From the NCBI GenBank assembly GCA_016490735.1, contig JAEMWC010001621.1, positions 57,931 through 121,930 on the forward strand: a stretch of DNA of 64,000 nucleotides. Reading direction: 5' to 3'. Under the pieces are notes generated by a model. It was not told where the DNA came from. It did no database searches and saw nothing but the letters and a program-made list of their open reading frames with translations. The stretch is from Pachyseris speciosa (lineage: Eukaryota; Cnidaria; Anthozoa; Scleractinia; Pachyseridae). A program made the position numbers and the translations under genes. Position 1 is the stretch's first letter; each line of letters opens with the position of its first letter. Below, in pieces: positions 22,629 to 35,700 of this stretch.

Positions 22629-25169
22629 ATGACACAAGTGGCAGCAGGACGGTGTTTTTTACAAATTGTTATAGCATTAAGTACTTGCATTATAGTTTCT
22701 GCCATCGTTTTGGATTGTGATGTAGAGAAGTATGTCAACAATGTCCTCAAAGAATTTGATCAAGATTCCGGAGCATGTCGATTTGACAATGTGATCGAAC
22801 CTCCAGTATGTCCCTTTCAAAGTTCACAACAGTCGAGAGGCCAATCGACAAAGAAAGATTTCTTTATGCCAAGGATATTTATTTGGTGCCCTATCGCTCA
22901 CTATGGAAGCATTTTACGTTGTCCAGAACATGGTGGAATTCTTGAGATCGGCGAATGGACAAATGTACTATCTAAAAGGTCATGTTGTCGAAACCCGCGG
23001 TTGGTTTATGCAATCGGAGGCAACGTGATTCTCATTCAACGTGTTTACGTCTGTCGACAAGGTGGAATGCGTCATTTTTATCTCTCTGCTAGCAAGGCCT
23101 TGATGGCGAGTGCATCTAAATTGTTGTTGTCATCATTTCCTTTTAAACTATACCACCGTGCTGCCTGTACGAAACAACTTTTGGAATTCACTGGGAGTTT
23201 GATTTTAGGAGGTGTGAACTTCATGAAAATTAGCGAAACAATTGCCTCAATGAATTACAAATCATACTGCCACCGTGGTGATATTTATCTCACTTCGCTT
23301 TCTGATATAGAATCCGGCAGGTCCTCCAGTGCTTCATATTCCTTGGATGACTTCTACAGTGATATTATCTTCTCTTTTCCATCAGCGAATTTGCTAACGC
23401 ACATGTATCTTGAACACTTTCAGGAAATGAGACCCTTCTATGAACATGAAATGTCACTCCTCAGTGCTAGCACGATTTCATGCGATCACACGTTCAAAGT
23501 CAGTAAAAACATTGTGGCTTTTCGTAGTGCTGGTGGCAAATATGTCAGCCAGTTCCAGAACCTTTTTATTGTATTAAATGATAATAAGGAAGTTATTGAA
23601 TGGCGCTTTACGAAGACATGTGCTTTTGAAGAAATAAAAGACTTGTTAGAGACTTTACAGAAGCGCCCCAGTATACAATTAAAGTGCATTTACCTCGATG
23701 ACTGCTGCAAGATGCGCCGTTTATACCAAGGAATATTCCCTGATGTTCCAGTAAAACTTGATGTTTTCCATGCAGTGCAGCGTGTGACCAACACTATACC
23801 AAAAGGCACTGAGTTATCAAAACAACTTTCAAAGGAGTTTGGCTTGATTTTCAGAGCAGATGGTGATCTTGGAGAAAAACGTTGTCTCCCTACACCTGAG
23901 GTTTCTGTCTTACAGAGGAACTTGCAAATGTTCCTGGACAGGTGGCAACAACTGTTACAAACACCTGATCTTGAGAAGACGCGTAATGAAATTGATAAAC
24001 TATTCAGCCATATAAGTCAAGGCTGTTTGTCTGTAATTGAGGATGGTGGTGGAACAGAAGGAAATGAGGCATTGCACCACCTACTCAACAGGTCTCTCTT
24101 GTGTGGTTCTTCTATCATTGGCCCAGAACTTGCTCTTGCCATCCTAACAGAATTGTTATATGCATACAATTGCAAAAGAAGGGGTGAAAAACACGACAGA
24201 AATGCCAAAGTTACACCAGTTTTGCCAGTAGAGGGACTGGCATCGTTATACCAGTACCTGAACACTGAAGTGAAGTCTTTTGTTGCTTCTCATGTTAAAA
24301 TTCAAGACCTGCCTGTTACACTTGATGGGGTTTGGACAGCTAAGATGAATAACATTCCAGAGTATAATACTGAAGTTGACCCAAATTCATCAATGGAAGA
24401 TCATCTGCTGATTGCAGATGAAGTTGAACATCTATTTGATGGCAATATTGCAAAAAATGTCATTGATCATGCAGTGAAACTACACAAAATTCTCAATAAC
24501 TTGAACAACAGCATAAATGATAGGTCTGTTGATGCATTTGATTTCCTTTTCAAAGGAATATCAGAATATGACAAGCTTGTATCTTCTGGAGACACTCAGG
24601 TACAAGCTGACACCCACATGCACAATCTTCAAAGGAACCTCTCTTCAATGGGATTAGAGGTTGATCGTGTTCCTGGTGATGGTGATTGTGCATTTTTAAG
24701 CATTATTAGACAGTTGTATAAGTTGCCTGAATTTCAGAGTAATGAAGAAGTTCTAATGAAACACCTTCAAGGTATTGGTCTTTGCATTGATGAGAAAACT
24801 GATGCTTTCACATTACGCCAGCAATTTGCTGATCATGTTCAATCAAATGAACACTATCAACTGCTAACTGGAATTTCTGCGGATAAGCTTAATGATGAGA
24901 CTGAGCTGTTTCGTGAAAAGGGTACATTCTGTGGGAATCTTGGGGATCTTGTAATCAAGGTTTGCTCTGACATTCTACAAATTCCTGTATTGGTCATCAC
25001 ATCCTTGCCTCAACATCGGTTTGTCCCCTTCATTCCTGATGATACATTGGTTATGTCAACTATTTACATTGCGTATAATAGCCATGGTGCTGGGCATTAT
25101 GATGGAGTCCAGTTTTCAGGTAACTATGTACTTACTGTATGTAGCAAGAATTGGTTAGGTAATCATTAA
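22629..25169 (+). CDS. DDE transposase with OTU protease domain (exon 1 of the giant-element transposase gene)
   Basis: Open frame of 846 codons; the coding exon probably ends at 25119, where CAG|GTAACT is a good donor, leaving 830 residues plus one base. Residues about 65-245 form a Cys/His-rich N-terminal region (FFMPRIFIWCP, LSKRSCCRNPRLVYAIGGNV, LYHRAACTKQLL) resembling DUF6729-type modules that precede large eukaryotic transposases; I recall that link but cannot test it. The RNase-H-like core shows CDHTFKV (Asp 286), IYLDDCCKM (Asp 357/358), KLDVFHAVQRV (Asp 378) and GNEALHHLLNRS (Glu 480), a pattern of MULE or KDZ/Zisupton-type DDE enzymes. Residues about 672-830 are an OTU fold with VPGDGDCAF (nucleophile Cys 687) and GHYDGV (His 823). 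ATG 22629 has G at -3; a splice upstream (AG at 22695) could change the extreme N-terminus. Expected role: cut-and-paste of the element; the OTU part may remove ubiquitin from itself or a host factor. Confidence 0.8.
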   Translation: MTQVAAGRCFLQIVIALSTCIIVSAIVLDCDVEKYVNNVLKEFDQDSGACRFDNVIEPPVCPFQSSQQSRGQSTKKDFFMPRIFIWCPIAHYGSILRCPEHGGILEIGEWTNVLSKRSCCRNPRLVYAIGGNVILIQRVYVCRQGGMRHFYLSASKALMASASKLLLSSFPFKLYHRAACTKQLLEFTGSLILGGVNFMKISETIASMNYKSYCHRGDIYLTSLSDIESGRSSSASYSLDDFYSDIIFSFPSANLLTHMYLEHFQEMRPFYEHEMSLLSASTISCDHTFKVSKNIVAFRSAGGKYVSQFQNLFIVLNDNKEVIEWRFTKTCAFEEIKDLLETLQKRPSIQLKCIYLDDCCKMRRLYQGIFPDVPVKLDVFHAVQRVTNTIPKGTELSKQLSKEFGLIFRADGDLGEKRCLPTPEVSVLQRNLQMFLDRWQQLLQTPDLEKTRNEIDKLFSHISQGCLSVIEDGGGTEGNEALHHLLNRSLLCGSSIIGPELALAILTELLYAYNCKRRGEKHDRNAKVTPVLPVEGLASLYQYLNTEVKSFVASHVKIQDLPVTLDGVWTAKMNNIPEYNTEVDPNSSMEDHLLIADEVEHLFDGNIAKNVIDHAVKLHKILNNLNNSINDRSVDAFDFLFKGISEYDKLVSSGDTQVQADTHMHNLQRNLSSMGLEVDRVPGDGDCAFLSIIRQLYKLPEFQSNEEVLMKHLQGIGLCIDEKTDAFTLRQQFADHVQSNEHYQLLTGISADKLNDETELFREKGTFCGNLGDLVIKVCSDILQIPVLVITSLPQHRFVPFIPDDTLVMSTIYIAYNSHGAGHYDGVQFSGNYVLTVCSKNWLGNH

Positions 25170-25454
25170 TTTCTTTTCTTTAAAATTTTACAGTGTTGTT
25201 TTCACACTGTTTCTTGATGTCTTTTTGTGTATACGGTCATATCTGTTTCTATGCGATTGTCGTTATCACTTTCAATTTTGCTCTGATCCATTATGATCAG
25301 TTCTGATTTCCTTCACAACATATATCACTTAAAAATTGCAGTACCTTTTTCTATGGTAGAGTATTTGTCTTGTCTCCAAATTGCTGTGGCATTGTACATG
25401 TCATTTACAACATCATTTGTGCTTTATTTAATACTTTCAACTATAAAATCATAG

Positions 25455-26173
25455 ATTTGGGTCAAGCAGAGTCAGAGAGTTTAACAATTTGTTCCTGTGG
25501 TAAGAACAAAAAGAGAATGAGTCAAGCCTCTTGTCAACAGCGAAAAGATAAACCAAGTGGTTGTCCATGTGTCAAGAAAAATATTTGCTGCACAAGAAAA
25601 TGCAAATGTAGAAATTGTAACAATCTGTCCAAGTCTACAGTACCAAGTACATGTACACCATTGAAGCTGTTAAGGTGCCGTTGTGGGGAAAACACAGCCC
25701 TCAAGAAAGATGACAGCATTAATGTTGTTTCATGCAGAGATGGAGAAAAAAAGTCGAAATGTCCATGTCTTGGTAGTGGTCAAGGTTGTTCTGACTTATG
25801 TCGATGTTTTAACTGTGAAAATGTTCATGGTGCTAGATTAACAACCCTATTGACAAAAAAGAGAAAAAAAAAGAGAATTGAGACAGTTTACAAGCGATCC
25901 AAGAGTTGTGATTTCCTTGCAACTGAGGGTTTCATGCCATCATCTGGTCCATGGACTAATTTTGAGTGTGCAATTTTGGCCTCCATTCTCAAGGTACTGT
26001 CCCTAACTTTGATAGTCCCAACAGCTGACAACATTTCAAAATTGTTCAACTATGTTGTAGCATCAAGTCATGTCCAGGCCATGCCATTTCAACCTTCAGT
26101 AAAGACCATTCATCAGATCTCAGCAAAGTTAGCTCACTTGGAAAGAAGGAAAGCTGTCTCTAGTGCACGTTGA
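25455..26173 (+). CDS. double CXC DNA-binding domain and SANT-like tail (exon 2 of the transposase gene)
   Basis: Joined to the preceding exon by an intron 25120-25454 (GTAACT ... ATCATAG). Both sides are phase 1 and the summed exon length (2491 + 719) is divisible by three, giving about 1069 residues. The exon encodes two cysteine clusters of the CXC (tesmin/TSO1/MSL2-like) type: ICSCGKN ... SGCPCVKKNICC ... CKCRNCNN, and RCRCGEN ... KCPCLGSGQGC ... CRCFNCENVHG. CXC domains bind zinc and DNA. After a lysine-rich stretch (KKRKKKR, about 25854-25880) comes a helical Myb/SANT- or trihelix-like tail beginning GPWTNFECAILASIL, ending at a TGA at 26171-26173. An in-frame ATG at 25370 lies inside the proposed intron and would make a separate 267-residue protein; fusion is preferred because the OTU domain finishes exactly at the donor. 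Likely role: recognition of the element's ends. Confidence 0.7.
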
Positions 26174-26691
26174 GAGTTCATTGGTTAAGTGAGTTACAGC
26201 TGTAAATCTGCTTGCTTTAAGGTCATTCCCCTGTAAGAAAGCCAGTTAATTTACATTTTTGCAACTTTGCATGCTTTAGGACTTATCTCCTGAAAATGGT
26301 TAAGGAGCTCTTTTCTTCTAAATGAGCATGAAGATACCCTATTTTTATTGCATTTCTTCAAGTTATAACAAGATATTTCCACAGAGTGTTCCCTAAAGAA
26401 AGCATGCAATGGTTTGATCTTGAATGTACTTGTGCCGACTACTGACAAGTGGGGATGTACAGAAAATGGCCATATGTGGCTATATCCAAGCCAAGTGACT
26501 GCTGAATTTAAACAACTTTCAAGGTTTCACTGAAAAGCAGTGCAAATTCTTATTACAACCATTATTTGTTTATGGAATTCTTTGAGAGGAACCAGTTAAA
26601 TTATTTTATATTGTACAATAATGTTTCTGGTTACTTGAAGTAGTGACTTACTACAGTTTTGTTGTGAGAGAAAGTTTTTGCATCAAACTTC

Positions 26692-27049
26692 AAGGGCAGT
26701 ATCATGGGAAATATCCCTAAGTTAATTTTCAGTGATTTTTGATTCATGAATTACTTCTGGATTGTTAGTGAGATGAAATCAAGTAAATTTTACAAGAAAA
26801 AATGAGCCACAGTAAGTTCCCATTTCATCTAAAATGCAAGGAAAGAACTTGAGAGCATCAGCCTGACATTTTTCAAGGTGGCACCATTTTCATCTTAGTT
26901 AAGTGTAACCATTTAAACACTGAAGAATGGTTAATTCTGTGAGCTAAAATAGCCATTTGAGAAAATGTGATTATTTTTTGTTTGCCATTGGTTACCAGAT
27001 CTCCTTTGCTTTTGAGATTTTTATTAACAATCCATGAAACTGCCCCTTT
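26692..27049. mobile_element. probable MITE in the gene spacer
   Basis: AAGGGCAGTATCATGG at the left faces the complement of AAGGGGCAGTTTCATGG at the right. The arms are short and diverged. Confidence 0.4.
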
Positions 27050-27810
27050 AAGGAAAACACCTGAATAGTTTGCTTGTGATTAATCATGCTAATGATGCCA
27101 TTTTTGAGGACTTCAAGATTACCATTAGTTTATTTTGTCTTGCATGTTTGGCAAACTAAGAGCAGGGCAAGCAGTGATGAGACTCGGATGGCATTTGTTT
27201 TATCAGTTATGGAACTTATGTTACGGGAATTCCTGCTGATCAATACACAAATTGTGTTATACATGTTGGGAAGCTTGTTTTGTGTACATTGTCTTTTTTT
27301 GATTTCTGTTTGTTCACTGGTAGAATAAAGATACCTGTATTTTATGGAGAACTGATTTAACAGTAAAGTATGTTGCTCAGTGGACCCTTAGAAGCACTGT
27401 CACCAGGGTTTTTGTTGTTTCTAGTTCAATTCTGTCAAAACTACTGCCTTTTACCTGGTATTGTGCAAAAACAACTCCTACAGAATCAGCAAGATGACTT
27501 CCAATGAAATCTTAGCAGGGGGAGCTAACCATGATAATTTTTTAGTGATTTTTCAATGCATACCTTGAAATTCTGAAAAAAAACTGTCAAGTGTTTTCAA
27601 ATTTCATCCATTTCCATCCTTCTCAGCTTTGATGGAATACAGGCCTTTGTAGTGTCAAGACAGTACTACAGTCTGTGGCAGCAAAACTAGACCATTAAGG
27701 TTTCCACTGATGCAAATTGGCAGTTTTAAGCTTTTTAAATTGATGGTACAATAGTGGGACAATGCCTCTTTAACTACAAAACCATTGCCATGGTTATTTC
27801 TCATATTCTT

Positions 27811-28350
27811 AAAGTGCTACTATGATCAGAAAATTTTTTCTTCAAACTTCAAAAGTGTGTTTGCATAACAACCGACTCACAAAATTTCAAGCTTTAATTT
27901 GGTGAATTCAGTTTTTTATTTTGACTGAAATATTTCTATTTGGTGACCCAACATTACTGACTTTAAAATCTTGAGATAACTGGATCAAGGACAAAATAAT
28001 GTACAAAGCTCACAAGAGTAAGAATGCAGTGTATGTAAACCCGGCTGATTTAGTATGCAGCACAGGAATTTTTGAGCTTTCAGACTCTCAAACTCGTGTT
28101 TTGTGCACTTAATAAGCTGCATTCACACATTGCAATTTTAAACCAGTGAGTAAATGAAATCATTTCATCCTGGATCCAGCTCTCCGAGGCCTAATCAGCC
28201 AGTTATGAACGTGAGTACTGGTGGACCATTAAATTAAAAAGTTGTACTCAAAGTAAACAGTCTTCTGTTTGAAATTAAAGCTTGATTTTTCGCGAACACA
28301 CTTTTGAAATTTGAAGAAAAAAGACAAGTGATTTTCTGATCGTACTCCAC
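27811..28350. mobile_element. inverted-repeat MITE in the gene spacer
   Basis: The left arm (AAGTGCTACTATGATCAGAA, TTCAAAAGTGTGTT, CAAGCTTTAATTT) matches the complement of 28230-28350 over about 100 bp with gaps. Confidence 0.55.
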
Positions 28351-29797
28351 AATCATTATGGCAATATTCAATTAAACACCCTTTCCTTGGGCTCAAATCA
28401 CAACCATTAAAATGTTTTTGTTTTTTTAAGATTCCATGAGACCAAAACAGGAAAGCCATAGAATGGCTGCCATTATGACTTTCCTTTTATACATTCAAAT
28501 TAGCCTTTCTTGCCTCATTCACAGGAGACTATTACTCTTCCCAGTAGATTGCAACACTTACAACACTTTTTCTACCTTCAGAGTAACAAACAGTTTCAAG
28601 TAGCCTTGGAAAAAAAGACAATTTGTCTCTATTATTTTGTTATGTGGCTCTGAAGGCAGATAAAATTATTGTAGTTGTTGTGCTCTACAGAGAAGAAGAA
28701 TATCTTTTTTCTGTAGCTGCTTGAGGCTATTTGCTTTTCCTTCCCTTAGTTTTTGTTTGACATTTTCCGGGAAGAATGACGTGAGCTGCACAAACAACAA
28801 CTTCTCATTAAATGGTCCAAAACAAGTCCATCTTGTGGTACACAAAATTAATGTATCATGCGGTGGATTTGAGCAAGACTGCCCGCATCACAATCATTAC
28901 TCTGAAGACAAAGAAATTGTAGGTATTCCAGTCTACTGGGAATTTTAAGCTCAACACAACAACAGAGTATTAAAATAGTGGTCATATTGGAATACAGTGT
29001 ATATTTGTTGGGTGTGGCAATTCAAGTAAGGATAAAATTATCACTGTTTCTATTAATCAAAAAAGTGTCAACACTTTTATAACAAAACAATTATAGTTTA
29101 TTTAAGAAATAACTCTTTGGTCATAAATTATGCACAATTCTTGATTGACAAGATTAGAATGCCAGAAAATCCCTATTTTTCAACTACTGTAACCTACAAA
29201 GAGATCTTACTAAAATCAGCACAGCTGATTTAAACTTTTCCTTTATTTTGAAATAAGACAGCTTGGATACAAGTGCTTTTTTTTGTTCTTGCAAAGGGTT
29301 ACAAGTTCAAGTTTGTGCAAAGGGATTCAACTTCTTATGTAAACAAAACATTTCTAAAGTTAGTGGTATGTTCAAAATACAGTTACAATGTCAAAGCCTA
29401 CATTTACTAATTTGAGCAAAGCACAATCTAGGCCACAATTTTACTTAGGAAAACATGAAATAATCTACATAAACTGGTAAGACAATGTTGACAATTTCTA
29501 TTTGAAAACTGAACAAAGCCATAATGTCACTGGGGGAGGGAGAAAGTGGTAGTACAGTAATGAAGAAGTGCACTGCTTACTTTCTTGTGTCCCAGAAATT
29601 TTGACCAGGATCAATTTGTAACTATTCTTGAAAAAATGAATTCATTATAAAAAAAATTGGAATTAATGGATCACACACCATAATAAGCTCAACTTTGCCT
29701 ATAGAACACCATATGATCTCCATATACATTAAAATAGGAAACTATAATTTTGCCAATTACATACAAACAAACTATTAACATTTTCGCTTCTAGCAAC

Positions 29798-32700
29798 TTA
29801 ATGCTTTGCTTGCTTCCTGGACCTTTTTCCTGCAATGAGACCATGGAGAAGTTAAAAAAGAAAACACTGGGATTATTATTATTATTGTTATTATTATTAT
29901 TAGGAAACTGTTGTGTTTAAAAGTAACTTAATATGCAGTACGAGTCATCGACAAAAAGGTCTGAAGTGCTCAATTTCTTGAATTTCAAAATTGCTTGTTT
30001 GTTTGGCTTTTGCATGCAGCCTCCTATTCATATAATTGTTGTGTTCCCTCTCCAATATTAAGTAGCTGCTTGTAATAGCATTAACTTATACCAAGCATTT
30101 ACCCAGCCAACCACTGTGTGGAGCAAATGGGTGCTTTGGAATTGACTGGTTAATAAGCCTTGCACTACTCAACACTTTGCTGGTTATTAAAAAAATCCTG
30201 TATCTTTCCTATTTACAACATTACCTGCCACACCCTTGCCATCATTCCAGGTATCTTTTAACTTGGAAGTGACATCTCTTTTCCTACCTAAGATAAGAAA
30301 ATGAATGAAAATGTCAAGTTAAAAATTATCTGCCTACCGGTAACAAGGAGTGTTCAACAAAGTTATCAATATTACCTGTCAAACTTTTTCCACCACCCAT
30401 CTTGTTTCTTTCACCTTCCACTGATGAAGGTAAGTCTGGCTTATGGTAGACTGAACTACATGCACTGCCATCTTCTAAGAATTTATCTGCTAAAATAAAA
30501 TAAAGTACATAAAAAAGTTTTTTACCAGCCTTGAACAGGATTGAGAAATCCAAAGCCTCTCATGCTCACAACTATTTAGTAACTTACAGTACTTTTTAAC
30601 TGATTTTCTTTAAAACTGCATCACAGAAAAAAAAAATACACCACCACTTAAATAATCCCATTCCTATCATTTTGGACAATACCCAGTCTAATACTTCAAA
30701 AATATTGGACCAGACAATAGTGGAAAATAGGGCAGTTCGATTGGTTGATTGTTTGTTATTGGCCTCTGACTGCCTGAGCATTAAGTATACAAAATGAAGT
30801 TACATTACAAACAAAAGTGGGGCAGGTAGTTTCAAGACATGTCACCTACACTATTACATGAAAATATTACCAAATATTTAAGGACAATATAGTAGTTTTC
30901 AATTTTGTAGTCATCAGTGATCAGTTGCAGAAATTGTTTGGTTGCTTTAATGAAACAGACGCTTGGCTTACCATCAGTTCTTTCACCTTCTGTTGATGTT
31001 GCATCAACTGGCATGCTTTGTGGCACGTCTCTCAATACTTGAATACTGTCTGCTAAAATGAAATGATAAAATAATACAAAAAATAGCTTTTTCAGCATGG
31101 AAATGGATCCTGATCTTCAAACCCTTTCAGACCTGCAGTTATTTAAGATTTAAGCTTTGGAGTGCCTTTTTTCCCATAGAACAGAAATTTGGCTTGCCAT
31201 CATGCAGTTATACCAGCTTCTGCTGACAAGTTGTGCTAATTATAATAGCACACATTGTGGCTCATCTACATAACACTTGAATGTTACTGCTGCTTATTAA
31301 ATGAAATGGTAAAAGAAAAATTTGCTTTTCATCTGAGACATGGCTCGTGATCCTCATCAAACCCTTCCAAGTTAGTAATATTATTTGAGAACTGTATTAG
31401 ACCGATAAACAGTCTGATATTAGATGGCCATTAATTCCATGTGCTTCGTCAGGTGACATTACAATTTTATTTCCTAAGGAGGGAAGGGTCAATTCTAATC
31501 ATACACTTAGTATCAAAAGAGTGGCAATAATGTTTTTTTATTTGTTGCTGTGCATGGAACAGAAGTTAAGTTTACCATCAGATTCTGTTGATGCTGTGTC
31601 AACTGGCATACTTTGTGGCTCATCTACTACTTGAAGGGCATCTGCTGAAATGAAATTTTTAAAAAAAGAATTTTTTTTACTTGGAAATAGTTGTGATCTT
31701 CATTATACCCATTTAAGTCCACAATAATTTCAGAGTTTGAGTAAGTTGTTGTTGCTTCCTGTCAAACAAACATTTGTGTTACCGTCAGTTATATCTGCTT
31801 CAATCAATGCTATGTCATCTGACGTACTTTGTGGCTCATCTAATACTTGAGTGGTATCTGTTGAAATGAAACGTTTTGAAAATTAAAACCTTTTTTAGCT
31901 TTGCCAGAGAGTTTGAGAGTTTGACTAAGATGTGGTCGCTTTAAATTCCCATCAAACAGACATTTTGCCTTACCCTCAGTTGTATCCACTTCCTTCGGCA
32001 CAATGTTCACTACCATACTTTGTGGCTCGTCTAATACTTCAGTGGTATCTGCTCAAAATGAAATGACAAAAGAAAATATTTTAAAAGCTTTGTCATTGAT
32101 TGTAATCTACAAATTTTTTTCACACTGGTTAGTGATGTTTTGGTGATGATTATGCATGAGTTATTAAATAAATATTTATGAATCTTTTTTATTTTAATTA
32201 CCTTTGGTACTGGTAGATTTTGTTGGCAATGCCTTTGACTTTGTGCCTGAAATAAAATTGGGAAAAAACTATTGAACTTAAATGTTTAGAATTGTGTTAT
32301 GCAAAAACTTATAACTGAAATCCAAATATAATTTTGTTAATTGAGATATTCTCAAAGTAGTGTTAATACTTAATCAGCCTACTGTTCCAACAATGGAATT
32401 ATTAAACAGTCAGGGAATGACCGCATTTTCTCTTATTTCCATTATAAGCAAACACAAAAAGAGAAAAAGCTATAAAATTCAATTTCACAGTAGCACTTTG
32501 TAACAGATTTAAGACAATGTAGAAAAGTATTGCATCTATTAAAGTGTGACAGTTGGGTCACTTGCAATAGTTTTACATTATATTTGACCCTTGAATGCAT
32601 GAATGTTTCTTTTCTCTGAAGAATACTATTCTCCAATTGTTCTTTCCATTTCATCAAAAACAAAAACAAAAACCGAGGGTGAGAAGTTCAATATTTCTGC

Positions 32701-35700
32701 ATTTCTACGACTGGTCATTCATTTAAAGGAGCTATGTCACAGTCTTTGGAATTCGAAACTTAAGCCTTGATTTTTCAAAAACATCATTAAGATTAACTCG
32801 GCTATCAAAATTATTTTGATAGCCGAGTTAATCTTTTGTCTCACGATTAAGTCACAAAGATGTGGATTTCGACCGCTATACTGCTGGTCTTCCTCAGGCG
32901 ATGGTGTCATCTGGCTGCGTGCAAGTATAAGAAGCACCATGGCTGGTGGTGATACTCTTATACTCACACGCAGCCAGTCAACACCATTGCCTGATGAAGA
33001 CCAGCAGTATAGTGGTTGAAACGTCGCGATCCACATCTTTGTGACTTAATCATGAGACAAAAGATTAACTCAACTATCATTTGAAACCATGATGACAAAC
33101 TCCTCTCATAATATCATTAATTTTATAATCCGTTTCAATCTTCTCGATCCTTCACCATTCTCATCGTATTAGCATTAAATATTTCTGCTTGTCTCTGGTG
33201 CTTATCTTCCCTGGGAAACTGTCAATTCATTGTTTCCCATTGTTTGAATGCATTTTTTCACGTCTCAAATAATGAACCAAAATATTGTGACTGAGCTCCT
33301 TTAAGGTTTATTAATTCCATTAATGCAGCAACAATTCTTGAAGAGTCAAAAAATTTCATCTATCAGGGCATTAATACTGAAAAATGTGGGAGATTGTAAT
33401 GTTAGCCACTATTAAAACTTCACGGCAACTCAAACTACATACCACCTCTAGGGGCACTCTTTTTCCTTTTTCCTAAGCCTGCAAAGATAAAAAATGTAAA
33501 CCAGGTAATTCAGTTCAATGGGATTAGAAAGTAGGTTAATTTGCAAACAAAAATCAGACTACATTGTCAATAAGGATTGCTGAATACGCTAACATGACCA
33601 ACATTAACATGGGTCTACTCTGATCAACTTAAGCCAATGGTTTCCTTCATCTAGTCCCCTTCAAAATTTAGTAAACAGTACTGCAAATGTTGAAGATTTT
33701 AGTACAACCAGAGAAAAACCTCATCAACCAGAAGAGAACTGACAAATTCAACACACCACTTGCAAATGGGACACGGTATTGGAAGGCATTTAAATATCCT
33801 TGCCAGTTGGTCAATCTCTTTCTCATACAAAGATGACATGGATGTTATCTTGGTGTGAATACATGGCAAGGTAGACAAAAAACAGTCATGTTTATGTGTA
33901 AGTTGAATTTGAAAAGGCACAAGAAAACTGACATGACAAACTTTCAAGAAACACTTACATGCATCCAACACATGAATGTCACTTTCTTCAAACCAATCCC
34001 TTCTGATGTGGGCAGCAGACACCTGATTTGAAGCATGGCGAAATTTGACCTGCCGTCCCACGCAACCAATTTCATTCTTCTTGATGTAGTACCTGATGGA
34101 ATATTCAGTGACACCCACTGCCTCCTCACAGCCTTTGGCCAACAAATAGTTGAGCAGCGAGGAGACATGAAATGTAACCACTTCCCCACAGCCGCAGCAC
34201 TGTGGCATAAAGTCTTGATCGAAAAATCCCAGTACCTATGAGAAACACATAGTTTACAAACAAACAAATCACCAAAAAATACCAAAGAATTTGATTATAT
34301 TAAGGCATATGAAATAAAAAAATTGCTGATTTTAAATATCTTTAAAAAGAATGAAGAATGGCATTTTCTTTTTTGACTCTTATGCCAGATGTATTCAAAA
34401 AGTTTTTGTTGACAAATAAATGATATTACAAAGTGTACAAAGATTTGTCATCGTACACTTTTGAATACCGTAGCAACGAGAGAAGATATATAAAAATTTA
34501 AGAAAATGGTATTCTTTATCCTTTTGAAAGGTCTTTGAAATAACCAATTAGAAAACATTTTTTGCTTCAAAGGCATTTCAATACTGTGCACAAATCAAAG
34601 TCATATCTGGGGATCTTCATGCATACTATATGTTGTGTGGGATTAAGAAAAAATTGAGAAAATATACTAACTTCTTCTTTGTTCCCTTGGCCAAGAACCT
34701 TTAGCATTTTATCATGGAGAACCATCTCCACCTTGCTTGCTTTGGCAGCTAATTTTGCTGAATAGCCAACTTCAGATGTTCCACCCTTCATGTAACTGGG
34801 AAGAATGACGGTGATAACTTTTTCCTTTACACCATCAAAATCCTCTGGCATATTCACCGCATCTAGGATCTGCCATAAAATATGAAATAAACCAACCAAA
34901 GGAATGTGTGTAAAAATTAATGAATTATATATCCATATTATTATATCTCTCATTTAGTACACATGCTGTGATTGATCAATTTTGTAGGCCGTATTCTACA
35001 GTACGGCCCACTTGACTTCAACTAGTTTTCTTTCCCACACACAGATTAACCTCTGAGATATACCGGTATTAAATGTTTTACTTACCTCGTTTTCTCAGTC
35101 TGTACTGTAGTAAAAAGTATTCAATGATGATTTTTACTGTTACCGAAGAAGATTAATATGATTTCAATAAAACTATACACCCTAGACTGTGTGTAATTAC
35201 ATGTACCGGTAGAGGTTCTGAAATAATATTGTTGGAGAGGTTTTACAATCATCTCATACAAATACAAAAATTTAATGCTGCTGAATAGTTTCTAAAACAT
35301 GCATTTAAACCATATTAAATAACAAAAAATGAATATCAGTAACTATGCTCATTGCAATGCAGTAGAGTGGTTTTAAACTGAGAGTCTTACAGTTAGTATA
35401 ACTGCCATTTGTCTTTAAGGTAGGGAGCGTTCATATATTGTCAATTGTCAAGCATGAATCTTGATGTACCTTTTTGCAGCAAAATAGCATGACTGCAAAT
35501 TGCCTTTGTGCACGATGATCTATCTCCGATAGAGATGGCGTACTGCAGGCCTCTTCTATGAATGATTCCATCTCCTGGAAGTCGTTGTCTCCATCAGAGA
35601 TACCTACAATGCACTTGTGGATATGAGAAGTCACCACTGAAATAGACTTGGAAGCTGTCTTCATTGCAGTTTTTAATGATATCTCCTTTTGGCATCTTTC

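Larger units (their letters stand above)
26174..29797. other. spacer between the convergent transposase and ATPase genes
   Basis: No coding exon recognised. It should hold both 3' untranslated regions; AATAAA occurs at 27324. At least two MITE-like inverted pairs lie here (26692-27049, 27811-28350). Short frames at 27086, 28229 and 28721 show no domain. Confidence 0.5.

Noticed and set aside
25370..25454. Start of a separate 267-residue CXC protein at ATG 25370
   Set aside because: The first 28 residues read like intron sequence, and the splice at 25119/25455 joins the frames exactly; kept as an alternative only.
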